DNA of 38,427 bases, taken from Sphingobacteriales bacterium (GTDB lineage: Bacteria > Bacteroidota > Bacteroidia > Sphingobacteriales > Sphingobacteriaceae). Below are positions 9,794 through 18,489 of the stretch, one piece after another (position 1 is the stretch's first letter; each line of letters begins with the position of its first letter). The position numbers were made by a program, and so were the translations under genes. The DNA lies in NCBI GenBank assembly GCA_015654985.1, contig JAATFW010000344.1, positions 1 through 38,427 of the forward strand, written 5' to 3'. Below the pieces are notes generated by a model that was not told the origin of the DNA, did no database searches, and was given only the letters and a program-made list of their open reading frames with translations.

Positions 9794-10762
9794 TCATTTC
9801 GTTAATTGTATAGTTGCTGTTGCATTTGCCAGAAGTTTACCAGCCTGTTCTGCATTTACCGGCCTTATTTTTACTTCATACAAAGCTTCTCCCATCTCAT
9901 AATCCGGATAGGCGGTGGTAATATCGGCGTAATGGTTAAGCTGACCGACAGAGCTTACCCGGCCTTCTATAGTACCGTTGGTATAAGGTATCCGTACGGT
10001 TATCTGCTGCTGGTTTTTTATGTTTCCGATCTTCGATTCGGGTATGGAAAATCGGAAATAGGTAGTTCTGTTGAGATAGCCGGTAAAGAGTGCGTAACCG
10101 GGAAGGGCAAGTTCGCCGGTATGAAGGGTAATACTCTCTATACTCATATCCTGGGGAGCTATTACATAGCGTTCTTTTGATGCTGCATCTGCTTCCTGCA
10201 AGGCGCCTGAAGCCTGCGATTTCTGACCCATTGCCATTGTTTGCTGTTCTTTGCGGGCACCGTCTCTGGCTTCCTTTATCTGTGCCGTAACAGCATCCAG
10301 TTGTGCCCTGGCCCCCTGCATTTTTGTATAGGCCTCATCATATTGCTGCCGGGCAATCAGCGAATCTTTCAGCATATTGGCAAGACGGCCAACAGAAACT
10401 TTCGCAAAGTTATACTGCTCTTTTAATCCTTCATATTTAGCGTTCAGTTGCTCAAGCTGCAGTTCGGTGGCGCCGTTCCGGGCCATTTCATATTGTGCAC
10501 CGGCCGATTTAACAGCACCCTCAGCCTGGGCTATTTTAGCATCGACCTCAGGCAAAGAAAGCAATGCCAGGGTATCACCGGCCTTTACCTGGTCACCCTC
10601 CTGAACATAAAGTTTTGCTATGCGTCCTGCTACCTTTGACGATACCGATAAAGTTTCTCTCTTTATCCTGCCCTCAATAAGGCTTGAAGGTTGCCTGGTG
10701 CATGAAGAAAATATAAGGAGCGCGGGTGTAACTATGATTAATGCAGATCTTACAGGATTCAT
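9794..10762 (-). CDS. HlyD/EmrA-type periplasmic adaptor lipoprotein
   Basis: A 322-aa membrane-fusion protein that would bridge the inner-membrane permease and the TolC channel. The N-terminus is hydrophobic and ends in FSSC, with Cys21 as likely lipidation site. Residues about 40-70 form the first lipoyl half (VSSKVAGRIAKLYVQEGDQVKAGD). They are followed by a long alpha-helical hairpin rich in Ala, Glu and Gln (about 75-195), then the second half-motif (ERYVIAPQDMSIESI) and a beta-barrel. It starts 22 bp after the tolC stop and is certainly in the same operon. The substrate is unknown. Confidence 0.93.
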   Translation of the reverse strand: MNPVRSALIIVTPALLIFSSCTRQPSSLIEGRIKRETLSVSSKVAGRIAKLYVQEGDQVKAGDTLALLSLPEVDAKIAQAEGAVKSAGAQYEMARNGATELQLEQLNAKYEGLKEQYNFAKVSVGRLANMLKDSLIARQQYDEAYTKMQGARAQLDAVTAQIKEARDGARKEQQTMAMGQKSQASGALQEADAASKERYVIAPQDMSIESITLHTGELALPGYALFTGYLNRTTYFRFSIPESKIGNIKNQQQITVRIPYTNGTIEGRVSSVGQLNHYADITTAYPDYEMGEALYEVKIRPVNAEQAGKLLANATATIQLTK

Positions 10763-10784
10763 TTTCTATAGTGAGTTATGTGTT

Positions 10785-12170
10785 TTACAATTGTTGCAAT
10801 GAAAAATTACCGCCTGCCTTCAGAAATTGTATTGCAGCTTTACGCTGATTGAATACAGCCTGGAGGTATTCGAGCTGAGCCTGTTCAATCCCCGTTTCCG
10901 CAGAAAGCCTTTCCGAAACAGGAAGCAATCCCTGCCGGTAGCTTTTAACAGCAAGGTCAAGAGTGCTTTCGGCCAGTTCTTTTTCTGACGACTTCAGGTT
11001 CATTTGTTTTATCGCTGTCCGGTATTCTGTAAGTGATTTTTCACGCAGCAGGTCGAGCTTTTCAGAAACATCTTTTTTTGTATTTTCAGCGATTGTTTTA
11101 TCAATATACAACTTATTTAGTTCCCGGGTACGGGTAAACCCGGAGAAGATTTCCCAGCGTAAACCTATGCCGGCCATCCAGTTGGGATAAAGTTTTAAGT
11201 TATCAGATTTCAGGGAAATGTTCTGCCCCGTAAGAGGATTGGCGAAAGGAGTTGTTATCGTATTATTATAAAGGTTAGCGTATCCAAAGCTTGCCATGCC
11301 CACCACCTGAGGCAGAATTTTAGCTTTTTGCATTTTAATCTGATAGTCTGTGGCCCGTACCCCGGCATCAAGAGCAAGGATCTCTGAACGGGTTTTCAGA
11401 TTGCTGTTTGAAACAGTATCAAGTATCCATGGCTTTAAGTTTACCTGTAGCTGTTGTAATTCACCAGCGGGATGTCCGGTAAGCATTTCAAGCTTTGAGT
11501 AAAGCAGGGCTTTTTTACCGGCATATTCTTCCTGCCTTGAAGCGAGTTGAAAAATGGCAACCTCAATCTTTTTCCGGTCATATGGGGTTGCCAGTCCGTT
11601 CTCAATAGCACGGTTTACCCGCTCAATTTCTTTATTAAGTCTTATGCGGCTCTCATCAAGCAATAGTTTGAATTGCTGCAGGAGGGCGATCTGATCAGTG
11701 GTTGTGATCACATCTTCCGCAATATCCAGCCGTTTTGCATCTATCATATGCTGCTGTGCTTTTTTTTTCTGATCGAGTGCTTTGCTTCCGTATGCCACCT
11801 GCATTCCTGAGAATAATACCATTTGAGTATTCAAAGCAGCAATTCCCAAATTACTGGTGTTATGGAAAGTTTGGTCGCCCTCAATTTCAGGGAGACTTAA
11901 TCCCGGAATCTGTATAGATGGAATGTCAATGGTGAGTTTATTGTCCAGGTAAGCATACGCAGCTGTAGCATTCACCTTCGGAATATAAGTATCATAGGCC
12001 TTTTTAATATCCTGATCCGTTTTTCTTATTTCCAGTTGTTCGTTGGCCAGTTGATAATCTTTGCTGATAGCATCCTCTATCAGCCGCTTCATTTCAACAG
12101 AGATATTATTCTGTGCCGGGGATGATAAACTATAAAAAACAAAAAAAGTAATAAGCAATCTTTTCATCAA
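10785..12170 (-). CDS. TolC-family outer-membrane efflux protein
   Basis: A 461-aa protein with a cleavable signal peptide (MKRLLITFFVFYSLSSPAQ) and the two-fold repeated helical layout of OEP/TolC proteins. Long amphipathic helices lie at about residues 160-215 and 350-430, and strand segments such as GMASFGYANLYN and WMAGIGLRWEIFSGF would form the outer-membrane barrel. It would form the exit duct for the adaptor/permease pair downstream. The gene begins 12 bp after the marR stop, so it is under the MarR-controlled promoter. The repeated QxAxLQYLQA-type C-terminal helix supports the family call. Confidence 0.95.
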   Translation of the reverse strand: MMKRLLITFFVFYSLSSPAQNNISVEMKRLIEDAISKDYQLANEQLEIRKTDQDIKKAYDTYIPKVNATAAYAYLDNKLTIDIPSIQIPGLSLPEIEGDQTFHNTSNLGIAALNTQMVLFSGMQVAYGSKALDQKKKAQQHMIDAKRLDIAEDVITTTDQIALLQQFKLLLDESRIRLNKEIERVNRAIENGLATPYDRKKIEVAIFQLASRQEEYAGKKALLYSKLEMLTGHPAGELQQLQVNLKPWILDTVSNSNLKTRSEILALDAGVRATDYQIKMQKAKILPQVVGMASFGYANLYNNTITTPFANPLTGQNISLKSDNLKLYPNWMAGIGLRWEIFSGFTRTRELNKLYIDKTIAENTKKDVSEKLDLLREKSLTEYRTAIKQMNLKSSEKELAESTLDLAVKSYRQGLLPVSERLSAETGIEQAQLEYLQAVFNQRKAAIQFLKAGGNFSLQQL

Positions 12171-12182
12171 AATCTAATTAGT

Positions 12183-12641
12183 TTACCTTGCAACTTGTTT
12201 TTCTATTGGAGGGTTGAGGTTTTCATAAATGCGGTTAAGCACTTTCTTGCAAACTGCCATATCATCTTCCCTGATTCCTTCTATCGCCTGTTTGTATGTT
12301 TCTTCAACTATTTTATTTGCGGTTTCTTTAAGGGATTTTCCTTTTGCCGTAAGATAAATAAAACGGATGCGCCTGTCGGTCCTGTCCGGTATCCTCACAA
12401 TAATATTCTGCTGCTCAAGCTTATCCAGCAGCTTTGTAACTCCCGCCTTTTCCCTGAAAGTGCGGTTGCCAAGCTCTTGCTGGGTGCAGCCATCCTTTTT
12501 CCAGAGAATAGCCAGAATCGACCATTGTTCCATCGTGATATCCAGATCTTGTTTGCGGAAATTACGCAGCAGGATGCGGTTGACAATAATGGTAGTACGA
12601 CCAACGATAATATTGTAAATATCTTCTTCCGGGATCTTCAT
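12183..12641 (-). CDS. MarR-family transcriptional regulator
   Basis: A 152-aa winged-helix protein. The recognition region is ILAILWKKDGCTQQELG followed by KAGVTKLLDKLEQQNIIVR, and the wing holds PDRTDRRIRFIYLT, the conserved DxRxR signature of MarR. Flanking helices would form the dimer interface and ligand pocket. It is the first gene of the efflux operon, so it most likely represses itself and tolC-hlyD-permease until a toxic ligand binds. The operator predicted for it lies 3-20 nt upstream of its own start, abutting the -7 box. Confidence 0.95.
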   Translation of the reverse strand: MKIPEEDIYNIIVGRTTIIVNRILLRNFRKQDLDITMEQWSILAILWKKDGCTQQELGNRTFREKAGVTKLLDKLEQQNIIVRIPDRTDRRIRFIYLTAKGKSLKETANKIVEETYKQAIEGIREDDMAVCKKVLNRIYENLNPPIEKQVAR

Positions 12642-12643
12642 AA

Positions 12644-12661
12644 TAGTTTCCTATGAAACTA
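12644..12661 (-). promoter_or_regulatory. Predicted MarR operator (7-4-7 palindrome)
   Basis: TAGTTTC at 12644-12650 and GAAACTA at 12655-12661 form a perfect 7-bp inverted repeat with a 4-nt centre. It lies between the -7 box and the marR ATG, covering the expected transcription start, which is where a repressor should bind. MarR dimers typically bind palindromes of this size. Confidence 0.7.
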
Positions 12662-12669
12662 CAAATATA
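12662..12669 (-). promoter_or_regulatory. -7 promoter element of the marR efflux operon (TATATTTG)
   Basis: An exact TAnnTTTG match on the minus strand, directly abutting the operator palindrome. The start codon is 20 nt further. No convincing -33 TTTG was found upstream. Confidence 0.65.
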
Positions 12670-13113
12670 TAATGATTATTCCTGAATTAAAATTAAAAGG
12701 TAATTTAACCGGGAAAGGGACTACCTGACTGATTGCTGAATGCAGGGAGGAGGCAATTGTACACAAGGCTGCAATTGGGATTCTTATATGAAGAGAGAAT
12801 AGAAATGAATATACCGTAGGATGGAATAGTTTTTGATCTAATAAGGTTTAACGCAATAATAATTACAGGTAACACAGCCTTTTTAAAATCCTGATGTGCA
12901 ACAAGACCGGATTAGCGCGTATCAATAAGTTTGGTATCTGTCCAATTTATCTGAAGTGTTTATACTCCTGTTAGGAACTATTAAGGTGGTTAGGTGGATG
13001 AATAATGCATAAGAGAAAAAAGTAAGATCCGTTTTTTTTTGTGATTGATTGTTAAAGTGCCGATATTAGATACAAAAAAATTAATTAATAAGATTGCTAT
13101 CTGCTTAACTCGT
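12670..13113. other. Divergent intergenic region between marR and the AraC gene
   Basis: About 440 bp, AT-rich, with no supported ORF. It must hold the promoter of the plus-strand AraC gene, but no exact TAnnTTTG was found near the AraC start. In-frame TTG (13045) and GTG (13057) codons precede the preferred ATG at 13114. Confidence 0.5.
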
Positions 13114-14172
13114 ATGATTCCGTCAATACAAACCAGTTTTTATTCGGAAATATTATCAGATATTGATATAACGGGAAAGTTGCCGGAAACATGCAGTTTC
13201 CCGCTTAAGTATGCCAAAGCGAGGGAAATACAAGTAGAGGAAGGGAAGATATTAATGCAGTACTACAGCAATTATCTTTTTTTTATAGAATTTTATGAAC
13301 TTGAGCTGGAGAGGGAACTGAAAACTTCTTATATAGTTAAGGAACCTGCTTTTTTCCTTTTTCTGATGTTTGAAGGCACTCTCAGTCTTGCAACAAGTGA
13401 AGGTAAAGGCATTGCAAATGCTAATAAAGGCGTGTTTTATGCAAATTATAAGAGGGAAGGAACAACTTATGTAAACAGTCTGCCCCCAGGGCGGCATAAA
13501 TTCTGCAATATTACACCAAGGGCTGAATGGCTCGAAAGAAAGACGGGGGAGTTTCCGGCTTTGGAAAGCTTCATCCGAAGCTTCAGAAACGGTAAACGGC
13601 AATATGGGTATATGCCGAGATGTTTTATAGATGGAAAAGTCTATAAGGCTGTTCTGGAACTCTGTAATCTTCAGAGACTTAAAGGTATTGAAGCAGAAGC
13701 GCAAATTCTGAACCAGGCTATCAGGATCTTTAAAATTTATAATGATATGATCGCATCGGGTTCTTTTATTCATTCCGATACTCAGAGAGAACGAATAAGA
13801 ATGGTGAAACAGTATATAGACGAGTATTCGAAGGATCTGAAAATTGGAGATGTACAGAAGATCGCTGATCAGTTCTTTTTTGCCCGGCGTACCTTAACCA
13901 GGACTTTTAAGGATGAAACGGGTTTTACTATTCAGGGATATATTGAAAAGGCAAAACTTGACAATGCATTAAGATTATTGAGAGAGACCAAGCTATCTAT
14001 TAAAGAAATCAGTGTCCTGTCGGGGTATCCGGATCAGAATTATTTTTGCAGGGTATTTACCAGAGAATTTGGAAGTTCACCTAAAAATATTCGTCAGGAA
14101 ATTTTTATGTGTCTGCCATTACATGAAATTGAATTTAGCACAATTAAGCCATCAGGCTTCATTCATAATTAA
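13114..14172 (+). CDS. AraC-family transcriptional regulator
   Basis: From the ATG at 13114 the protein is 352 aa. The C-terminal 100 residues form the two helix-turn-helix motifs of AraC: the first around KIGDVQKIADQFFFARRTLTRTFKDETG, the second around LSIKEISVLSGYPDQNYFCRVFTREFGSSP. The N-terminal 230 residues carry a diverged sensing domain with a beta-rich start (EPAFFLFLMFEGTLSLATSEG) that probably binds an unknown effector. The gene stands alone between two long spacers, so its target is not obvious. An upstream TTG (13045) would add 23 residues, but no AraC feature lies there, so I prefer the ATG. Confidence 0.9.
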   Translation: MIPSIQTSFYSEILSDIDITGKLPETCSFPLKYAKAREIQVEEGKILMQYYSNYLFFIEFYELELERELKTSYIVKEPAFFLFLMFEGTLSLATSEGKGIANANKGVFYANYKREGTTYVNSLPPGRHKFCNITPRAEWLERKTGEFPALESFIRSFRNGKRQYGYMPRCFIDGKVYKAVLELCNLQRLKGIEAEAQILNQAIRIFKIYNDMIASGSFIHSDTQRERIRMVKQYIDEYSKDLKIGDVQKIADQFFFARRTLTRTFKDETGFTIQGYIEKAKLDNALRLLRETKLSIKEISVLSGYPDQNYFCRVFTREFGSSPKNIRQEIFMCLPLHEIEFSTIKPSGFIHN

Positions 14173-14381
14173 AATGGCCAGAAGTTTGGCCTGAATAGCT
14201 ATTTTTTTATTCCTGTTACTTTCAGAAATTTATCCCCGTATCACATAATAATCATAACAGAATTGATTGTGATGAGGGCATCTAAAACTATCAGGCAATT
14301 CTGTAATTTTATAATTATAGTAATTGACGGCATTGAAAACAGAATAAGAACTGTTTATTAATTGCAACGGGGAAATCAATA

Positions 14382-14408
14382 CTGCGGGAAGTGTTTTTCA
14401 TCCCGCAG
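14382..14408. repeat. 8-bp perfect hairpin, 11-nt loop
   Basis: CTGCGGGA (14382-14389) pairs with TCCCGCAG (14401-14408). The GC-rich stem stands out from AT-rich surroundings. It lies 210 nt after the AraC stop; no T-run follows on the plus strand, so a simple terminator is not the obvious reading. Confidence 0.5.
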
Positions 14409-14502
14409 ATAATGGTTACCCTCTTGCACTCAATAACATTGTTGGGTATATCCTCAGTAATATTTAAAGCAAACCCTACATCTATAATAAATAAACCTTT
14501 TT

Positions 14503-14534
14503 ATCAATGGAAATTAGTATCCGTCTCCATTGAT
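14503..14534. repeat. 9-bp perfect inverted repeat, 14-nt spacer
   Basis: ATCAATGGA (14503-14511) pairs with TCCATTGAT (14526-14534). It lies 150 nt upstream of the HAD hydrolase gene and could be a regulator site or part of a structured leader. Confidence 0.5.
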
Positions 14535-14683
14535 TATATCAGGTGAGTTCCTTTGCTTACATGAGCGCTTCCATTTACATTTGGCAAAATCATTTGCTGG
14601 GACGCTGGCAGGCTATTCAAATTTAATTAAACAGTCTTAATTTTCATACATTTACGTTTATTCAGAAAATAAAAAAGTACATT

Positions 14684-15457
14684 ATGAAACATGGTCTGTT
14701 GATTGACATGGATGGCGTTATTTACAGCGGTGAAACTTTAATTGAAGGCGCCGACAGGTTTATTGCCCGTTTGCTTAAAGACAATATACCGTTTACTTTT
14801 ATGACTAATAACAGCCAGCGCACAAGGCTGGAGACTGTAAGGAAATTAGCAAGACTGGGAATTAAGGTTTCCGAAGATCATATCTATACCAGCGCCATGG
14901 CTACAGGTAAATTTCTTGCAGATCAGGCTTCTAATGGTACTGCCTATGTATTGGGAGAAGGAGGCTTGTTAACCAGCTTAAATGAGAACGGAATTACGCT
15001 GGTAGACTCCGATCCTGAATTTGTAGTGCTCGGCGAAGGCAGGAACTTTACACTGGAAATGGTTCAGCGCGCTGTCGATATGATCTTAGCAGGAGCGAAA
15101 TTTATTACTACAAACAGAGACCCATCTCCCAAGAAGCCAGGTTGGAATAATTTAGGAATAGCTGCAACGACCGCTATGATTGAAGAAGCTTCGGGGCGAA
15201 AAGCTTTTGTCACCGGAAAGCCGAGCCCTGTAATGATGCGGTCGGCCAGGAAGTATCTGGGGCTTGAAACTGCAGAAACCACCGTAGTGGGAGATACCAT
15301 GGAGACCGATATTCAGGGCGGCGTTCAAATGGGCTATAAAACAATATTAGTTCTCTCCGGAATAGCCAGAAAGGAATATCTCGGACATTATGCTTTTAAG
15401 CCCGATTTAATCATGAGCACAGTAGATCAGATTGAATTTCCTTTAAAATGGTGGTAA
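14684..15457 (+). CDS. HAD-IIA family hydrolase (NagD-like)
   Basis: A 257-aa phosphatase of the NagD/4-nitrophenylphosphatase group. Motif I is DMDGV with the nucleophile Asp8 and the acid/base Asp10. Motif II is TNNS at 41-44, motif III includes Lys179 in VTGKPSP, and motif IV is GDTMETD (Asp204, Asp209). The insertion between motifs II and III is the C2 cap typical of subclass IIA. The physiological substrate cannot be told from sequence; relatives act on sugar phosphates and nucleotides. The gene has 147 bp before the next plus-strand gene and may be separately transcribed. Confidence 0.93.
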   Translation: MKHGLLIDMDGVIYSGETLIEGADRFIARLLKDNIPFTFMTNNSQRTRLETVRKLARLGIKVSEDHIYTSAMATGKFLADQASNGTAYVLGEGGLLTSLNENGITLVDSDPEFVVLGEGRNFTLEMVQRAVDMILAGAKFITTNRDPSPKKPGWNNLGIAATTAMIEEASGRKAFVTGKPSPVMMRSARKYLGLETAETTVVGDTMETDIQGGVQMGYKTILVLSGIARKEYLGHYAFKPDLIMSTVDQIEFPLKWW

Positions 15458-15604
15458 CAGATTGCTTTTTCACAGCAATACTCCATATTGGCCTGGGGCT
15501 GCCGGCTGCTTTTCCTCATGTGTCTCATCCCGGTCAATTTTTACACCACAGGATGTATAAACAGATTTAATGATTATTTTTCGGAGAAATCTTAATAAAA
15601 GAGT

Positions 15605-16660
15605 ATGGAATTTGGCATCGGGATGTTCGGCGACTTATCTTTTGATAAGCAATCAGGAAAGTTCAGGCCCGCTGAACAACGTCTGGAAGAAATGGTCGAA
15701 GAAATTAAGCTGGCTGATGAATTGGGCCTTGACATAGTGGCTCTGGGCGAACATCACCGGCCCGACTATGCCATTTCTTCAACGGCAGTAGTATTGTCGG
15801 CCCTTGCTACAGTCACCAAAAATATCAAGCTCGCCAGCGGCGTCACGGTACTTAGTTCCTCAGATCCGGTAAAGGTATATCAGGACTATGCTACGCTTGA
15901 CCTGCTCTCGAAGGGCAGGGCCGAAATTATGGCCGGCAGGGGTAGCTTTACCGAGTCATTCCCATTATATGGTTATGAACTGGAAAATTATGATGCACTG
16001 TTTTCGGAAAAGCTGGAATTACTGCTTACAATTAACCGCGATGAAGTGATATCATGGAAAGGAAAGTTTCGTGCGGAACTAAGAAAACAGCAAATATTCC
16101 CCCGCGCCCTGAAAGGAAGGGAATTACCTGTTTGGATTGCCGTTGGCGGAACAGCGCAATCTGTACACAGGGCAGCAATATTGGGTCTTCCTATGATGCT
16201 GGCCATTATTGGAGGAATGCCGGTTCAGTTCAAAGAAGCTGTTGACTATTACAGGAGAGTATATTCAGACAGTGGCCATAACGTAAAAGATATGCAACTT
16301 GGAGTTCATTCGCACACCTTCGTCGCTGATTCTTCTAAGTCGCTTATTCAGAACTACTTTCCTTTTTATGCAGAGCAAATGAACCGGGTCGGCAAATCCC
16401 GCGGCTGGCCGCCCTACACCCAGGCGCAATTTGAGGGAGGAATGAGCCGGCAGGGTGCGCTGTTTATGGGCGAACCGCAGGAAGTGGCAGATAAAATTCA
16501 GCAGGTAACTGAGATGTTCGGCCTCACCCGTTTTATTGCCCATATGGATGTTGGAGGTCCCAGCCACTCTGCTATGATGAAATCTATTGAGCTGTATGGA
16601 ACAGTAGTGGTGCCGGCTGTAAAAAAGGCAATTTCTGCCGGCTCAGCAGACAGAAATTGA
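15605..16660 (+). CDS. LLM-class (luciferase-like) flavin-dependent oxidoreductase
   Basis: A 351-aa TIM-barrel protein of the bacterial luciferase-like monooxygenase superfamily. Diagnostic stretches are EEIKLADELGLDIVALGEHHRPDYA (residues about 33-57), IKLASGVTVLSSSDPVKVYQDYATLD and GRAEIMAGRGSF, which in this family shape the flavin-binding pocket. Single-component relatives in Bacteroidota are assumed to use FMN and partner reductases; substrate unknown. ATG at 15605 gives the usual N-terminus. The C-terminus reaches the convergent oxidoreductase gene after about 200 bp of spacer. Confidence 0.92.
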   Translation: MEFGIGMFGDLSFDKQSGKFRPAEQRLEEMVEEIKLADELGLDIVALGEHHRPDYAISSTAVVLSALATVTKNIKLASGVTVLSSSDPVKVYQDYATLDLLSKGRAEIMAGRGSFTESFPLYGYELENYDALFSEKLELLLTINRDEVISWKGKFRAELRKQQIFPRALKGRELPVWIAVGGTAQSVHRAAILGLPMMLAIIGGMPVQFKEAVDYYRRVYSDSGHNVKDMQLGVHSHTFVADSSKSLIQNYFPFYAEQMNRVGKSRGWPPYTQAQFEGGMSRQGALFMGEPQEVADKIQQVTEMFGLTRFIAHMDVGGPSHSAMMKSIELYGTVVVPAVKKAISAGSADRN

Positions 16661-16862
16661 GAGAGCCGTATTTTTGAATTTATCGCCAAACCAGCGTTCT
16701 ATGTCTTTGGCTGATTACGCTTTAGAAATCTGGCTACTATTCTTTTGGATTTTGCTGATCTACGGAACTTCAGAATAATAAATGACCATGCAGCGATCAA
16801 TAGTGCAGCTATCAATAGGAGTAATGTCAGGGTGTTTTGAACAGATGTTGATCAATACCGCA

Positions 16863-17834
16863 TTAAATGATTACAACCAGGCGTTTTCCATCGGGAACAT
16901 CCAGGTTCCAAAGTTCTGCAATGTCCGCCAGTTTAACCGTGATCGTTTCTGCATTGAGCTGTCCTTTGGCCGCTAATTGAAACATTTCAGGAAGTATTTC
17001 AGTGAAAAGCAGACCAATCTGCTGCTTTGACCAGGCACCAAGGCCCGAACCTGTTAGCTGAAGATCTGCACTTCGCAGATTGGCGGCAGACAGTTGGATA
17101 AGGTCTCCGGTTACACTGCCAACAGATACATACCTTATCTTATTAGTAAATGAACCATCGCCCATCAAACAGGAAAATATCATTTCTGCAGTATTCCCCC
17201 ACAGGTAATCGATGATCACATCAATTGGTGTTTGCGCATGGAATGCTTTAAGCTGTGCTTTAATTTGTTCATCATCCTGAACAATGGAAACGGCTTCATC
17301 TGCGCCCAGCGTTAACAGGTCATCAAGCGACTGCCGGTTTCTGCCCGTTACGATCACTCTCTTAGCACCATAGTATTTGGCAATTTGCACGGCTACCCGT
17401 CCGGTAAATCCTGTAGCGCCATTGATCAGCACCACATCACCAGGCTGAATATCCGCTTTAAAGCGTAACCCCATCGCCGCGCCGATGACCGCATTAGGCA
17501 GTGCCGCTGCTGTGGCATCATCAAGTTCTGCTGGCAATTTAACTATGCGGTCTTTACCGATAGTTGCTTTTTCTGCCAGCATACCACTTACGCCCACGGC
17601 ATATACTCTCGTGCCATCTTCAAGCAGGCAAACGCCGTCGCCGCCAATCACCCGGCCGCTTTTTTGGGAAGCATCACCTGAGTAGTGCTTTCCGGAAGCA
17701 TGTCCCTTATCAAAATGTTTAATAGCAACCGCCTTTACAGTTACCAATACTTCATTACTATCGTGGGCTGTTGGCTCAGGAAAATCAACACATTGAGGCA
17801 ATTCTCCTTTTCTGTATATTACTGCTGCTTTCAT
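16863..17834 (-). CDS. Quinone-oxidoreductase-like MDR enzyme (zinc-free)
   Basis: A 323-aa medium-chain dehydrogenase/reductase. The N-terminal GroES-like domain (MKAAVIYRKGELPQCVDFPEP) is followed by a Rossmann domain with NGATGFTGRVAVQIAKYYGA at 138-157, the variant nucleotide motif of quinone reductases. The Cys/His ligands of zinc alcohol dehydrogenases are missing, so an NAD(P)H-dependent reductase of quinones or enones is likely. It lies 65 bp after a Crp/Fnr-like gene on the same strand, and the gap holds a -7 box and a perfect palindrome, pointing to direct control by that regulator. Confidence 0.92.
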   Translation of the reverse strand: MKAAVIYRKGELPQCVDFPEPTAHDSNEVLVTVKAVAIKHFDKGHASGKHYSGDASQKSGRVIGGDGVCLLEDGTRVYAVGVSGMLAEKATIGKDRIVKLPAELDDATAAALPNAVIGAAMGLRFKADIQPGDVVLINGATGFTGRVAVQIAKYYGAKRVIVTGRNRQSLDDLLTLGADEAVSIVQDDEQIKAQLKAFHAQTPIDVIIDYLWGNTAEMIFSCLMGDGSFTNKIRYVSVGSVTGDLIQLSAANLRSADLQLTGSGLGAWSKQQIGLLFTEILPEMFQLAAKGQLNAETITVKLADIAELWNLDVPDGKRLVVII

Positions 17835-17850
17835 CTTTTTTTTGTTAAAA

Positions 17851-17858
17851 CAAAACTA
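17851..17858 (-). promoter_or_regulatory. -7 promoter element of the MDR oxidoreductase gene (TAGTTTTG)
   Basis: An exact TAnnTTTG match on the minus strand, 16 nt before the ATG at 17834. No -33 TTTG is visible at the normal distance; a palindrome occupies the region just upstream, which suggests an activator-dependent promoter. Confidence 0.65.
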
Positions 17859-17879
17859 CACAGGAAAGCTTGACGTAAC

Positions 17880-17895
17880 GATAACATATGTTATC
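17880..17895 (-). promoter_or_regulatory. Predicted Crp/Fnr-like activator site, GATAACATATGTTATC
   Basis: A perfect 16-bp palindrome (arms of 6, centre ATAT) in the gap between the Crp/Fnr-like gene and its downstream oxidoreductase gene. Its centre is 36.5 nt upstream of the last base of the -7 box, so roughly 42 nt from the expected transcription start, the class II position for CRP-family activators. Read on the minus strand one half is TTGATAAC, resembling an FNR half-site. Confidence 0.65.
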
Positions 17896-17899
17896 AAGT

Positions 17900-18484
17900 T
17901 CAGAAATGTAACTTACCTTTTGCCAGTTTGCTTTTAATACGGCTTAAATGTACCGAGCTGACGCCCAGGTAAGAGGCAATATAATGCTGAGGTACCCGCT
18001 GTATAATATGCGGCCTTTCGCTTAACAATTTCTGATAGCGCTGTTCGGGTGTATCCCGTATAAAGGAAACAAACTCATTCATGTAATGGGTCTGCCTGCT
18101 GGCAGATGCCTGCAATATCATCTGAACGAAGCCCTGTTCACGGCTCAGCTCGTCCATCAATTGAGAAACGTACTGTTTAGGCAGCAAACAGACAATAGAT
18201 GGCTCTATCGTTTCTATAGTAACCAGGCTCGGAACGTTATTGATGAAGCTTTCAAAAGAGGTCAGGCCTTCATTTTCAAAAAAAAACTGTACAGTCTTAT
18301 CGTCCCCATTATTGTTAAAAAATGCCCGCACACAGCCCTTTTCAATAAAAATATATTGCCCGGATACTTTTCCCTCTTCCAGCAGAATTGTTTTTGCAGG
18401 AACTTCCAGCCGTTTCTGATATTTCAGATATTTATCCCAAAAAGGATTTAATTGAGGGAATTTATTTCTAAAATGGAAAAGCAT
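17900..18484 (-). CDS. Crp/Fnr-family transcriptional regulator (first of two)
   Basis: A 194-aa regulator. Residues about 30-120 form a cyclic-nucleotide-binding-like beta barrel (LEEGKVSGQYIFIEKGCVRAFF), but the arginine/glutamate phosphate-binding cassette of true cAMP receptors is not evident. No Fe-S cysteine cluster is seen, so the signal is unknown. The C-terminal helix-turn-helix is HYIASYLGVSSVHLSRIKSKL. Regulators of this orphan type are abundant in Bacteroidota. The MDR oxidoreductase gene directly downstream is its likely target through the palindrome at 17880-17895. Confidence 0.92.
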   Translation of the reverse strand: MLFHFRNKFPQLNPFWDKYLKYQKRLEVPAKTILLEEGKVSGQYIFIEKGCVRAFFNNNGDDKTVQFFFENEGLTSFESFINNVPSLVTIETIEPSIVCLLPKQYVSQLMDELSREQGFVQMILQASASRQTHYMNEFVSFIRDTPEQRYQKLLSERPHIIQRVPQHYIASYLGVSSVHLSRIKSKLAKGKLHF

Positions 18485-18489
18485 GAGCT

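Larger units (their letters stand above)
14173..14683. other. Gene-free region with two perfect hairpins
   Basis: This 511-bp region has stop codons in every frame and no recognisable protein remnant. It contains two perfect inverted repeats, listed separately, at 14382-14408 and 14503-14534. A near-consensus -7 element (TACATTTA) lies around 14647, upstream of the HAD gene. Confidence 0.5.

Noticed and set aside
12195-12656. 153-aa frame antisense to marR
   Set aside because: Shadow of a clear MarR gene; Phe/Cys-rich composition of an antisense frame.
16665-16830. Hydrophobic minus-strand frame between the convergent oxidoreductase genes (TLLLLIAALLIAAWSF then basic tail)
   Set aside because: Looks like a membrane segment with a basic tail, but there is no usable start after an in-frame stop.
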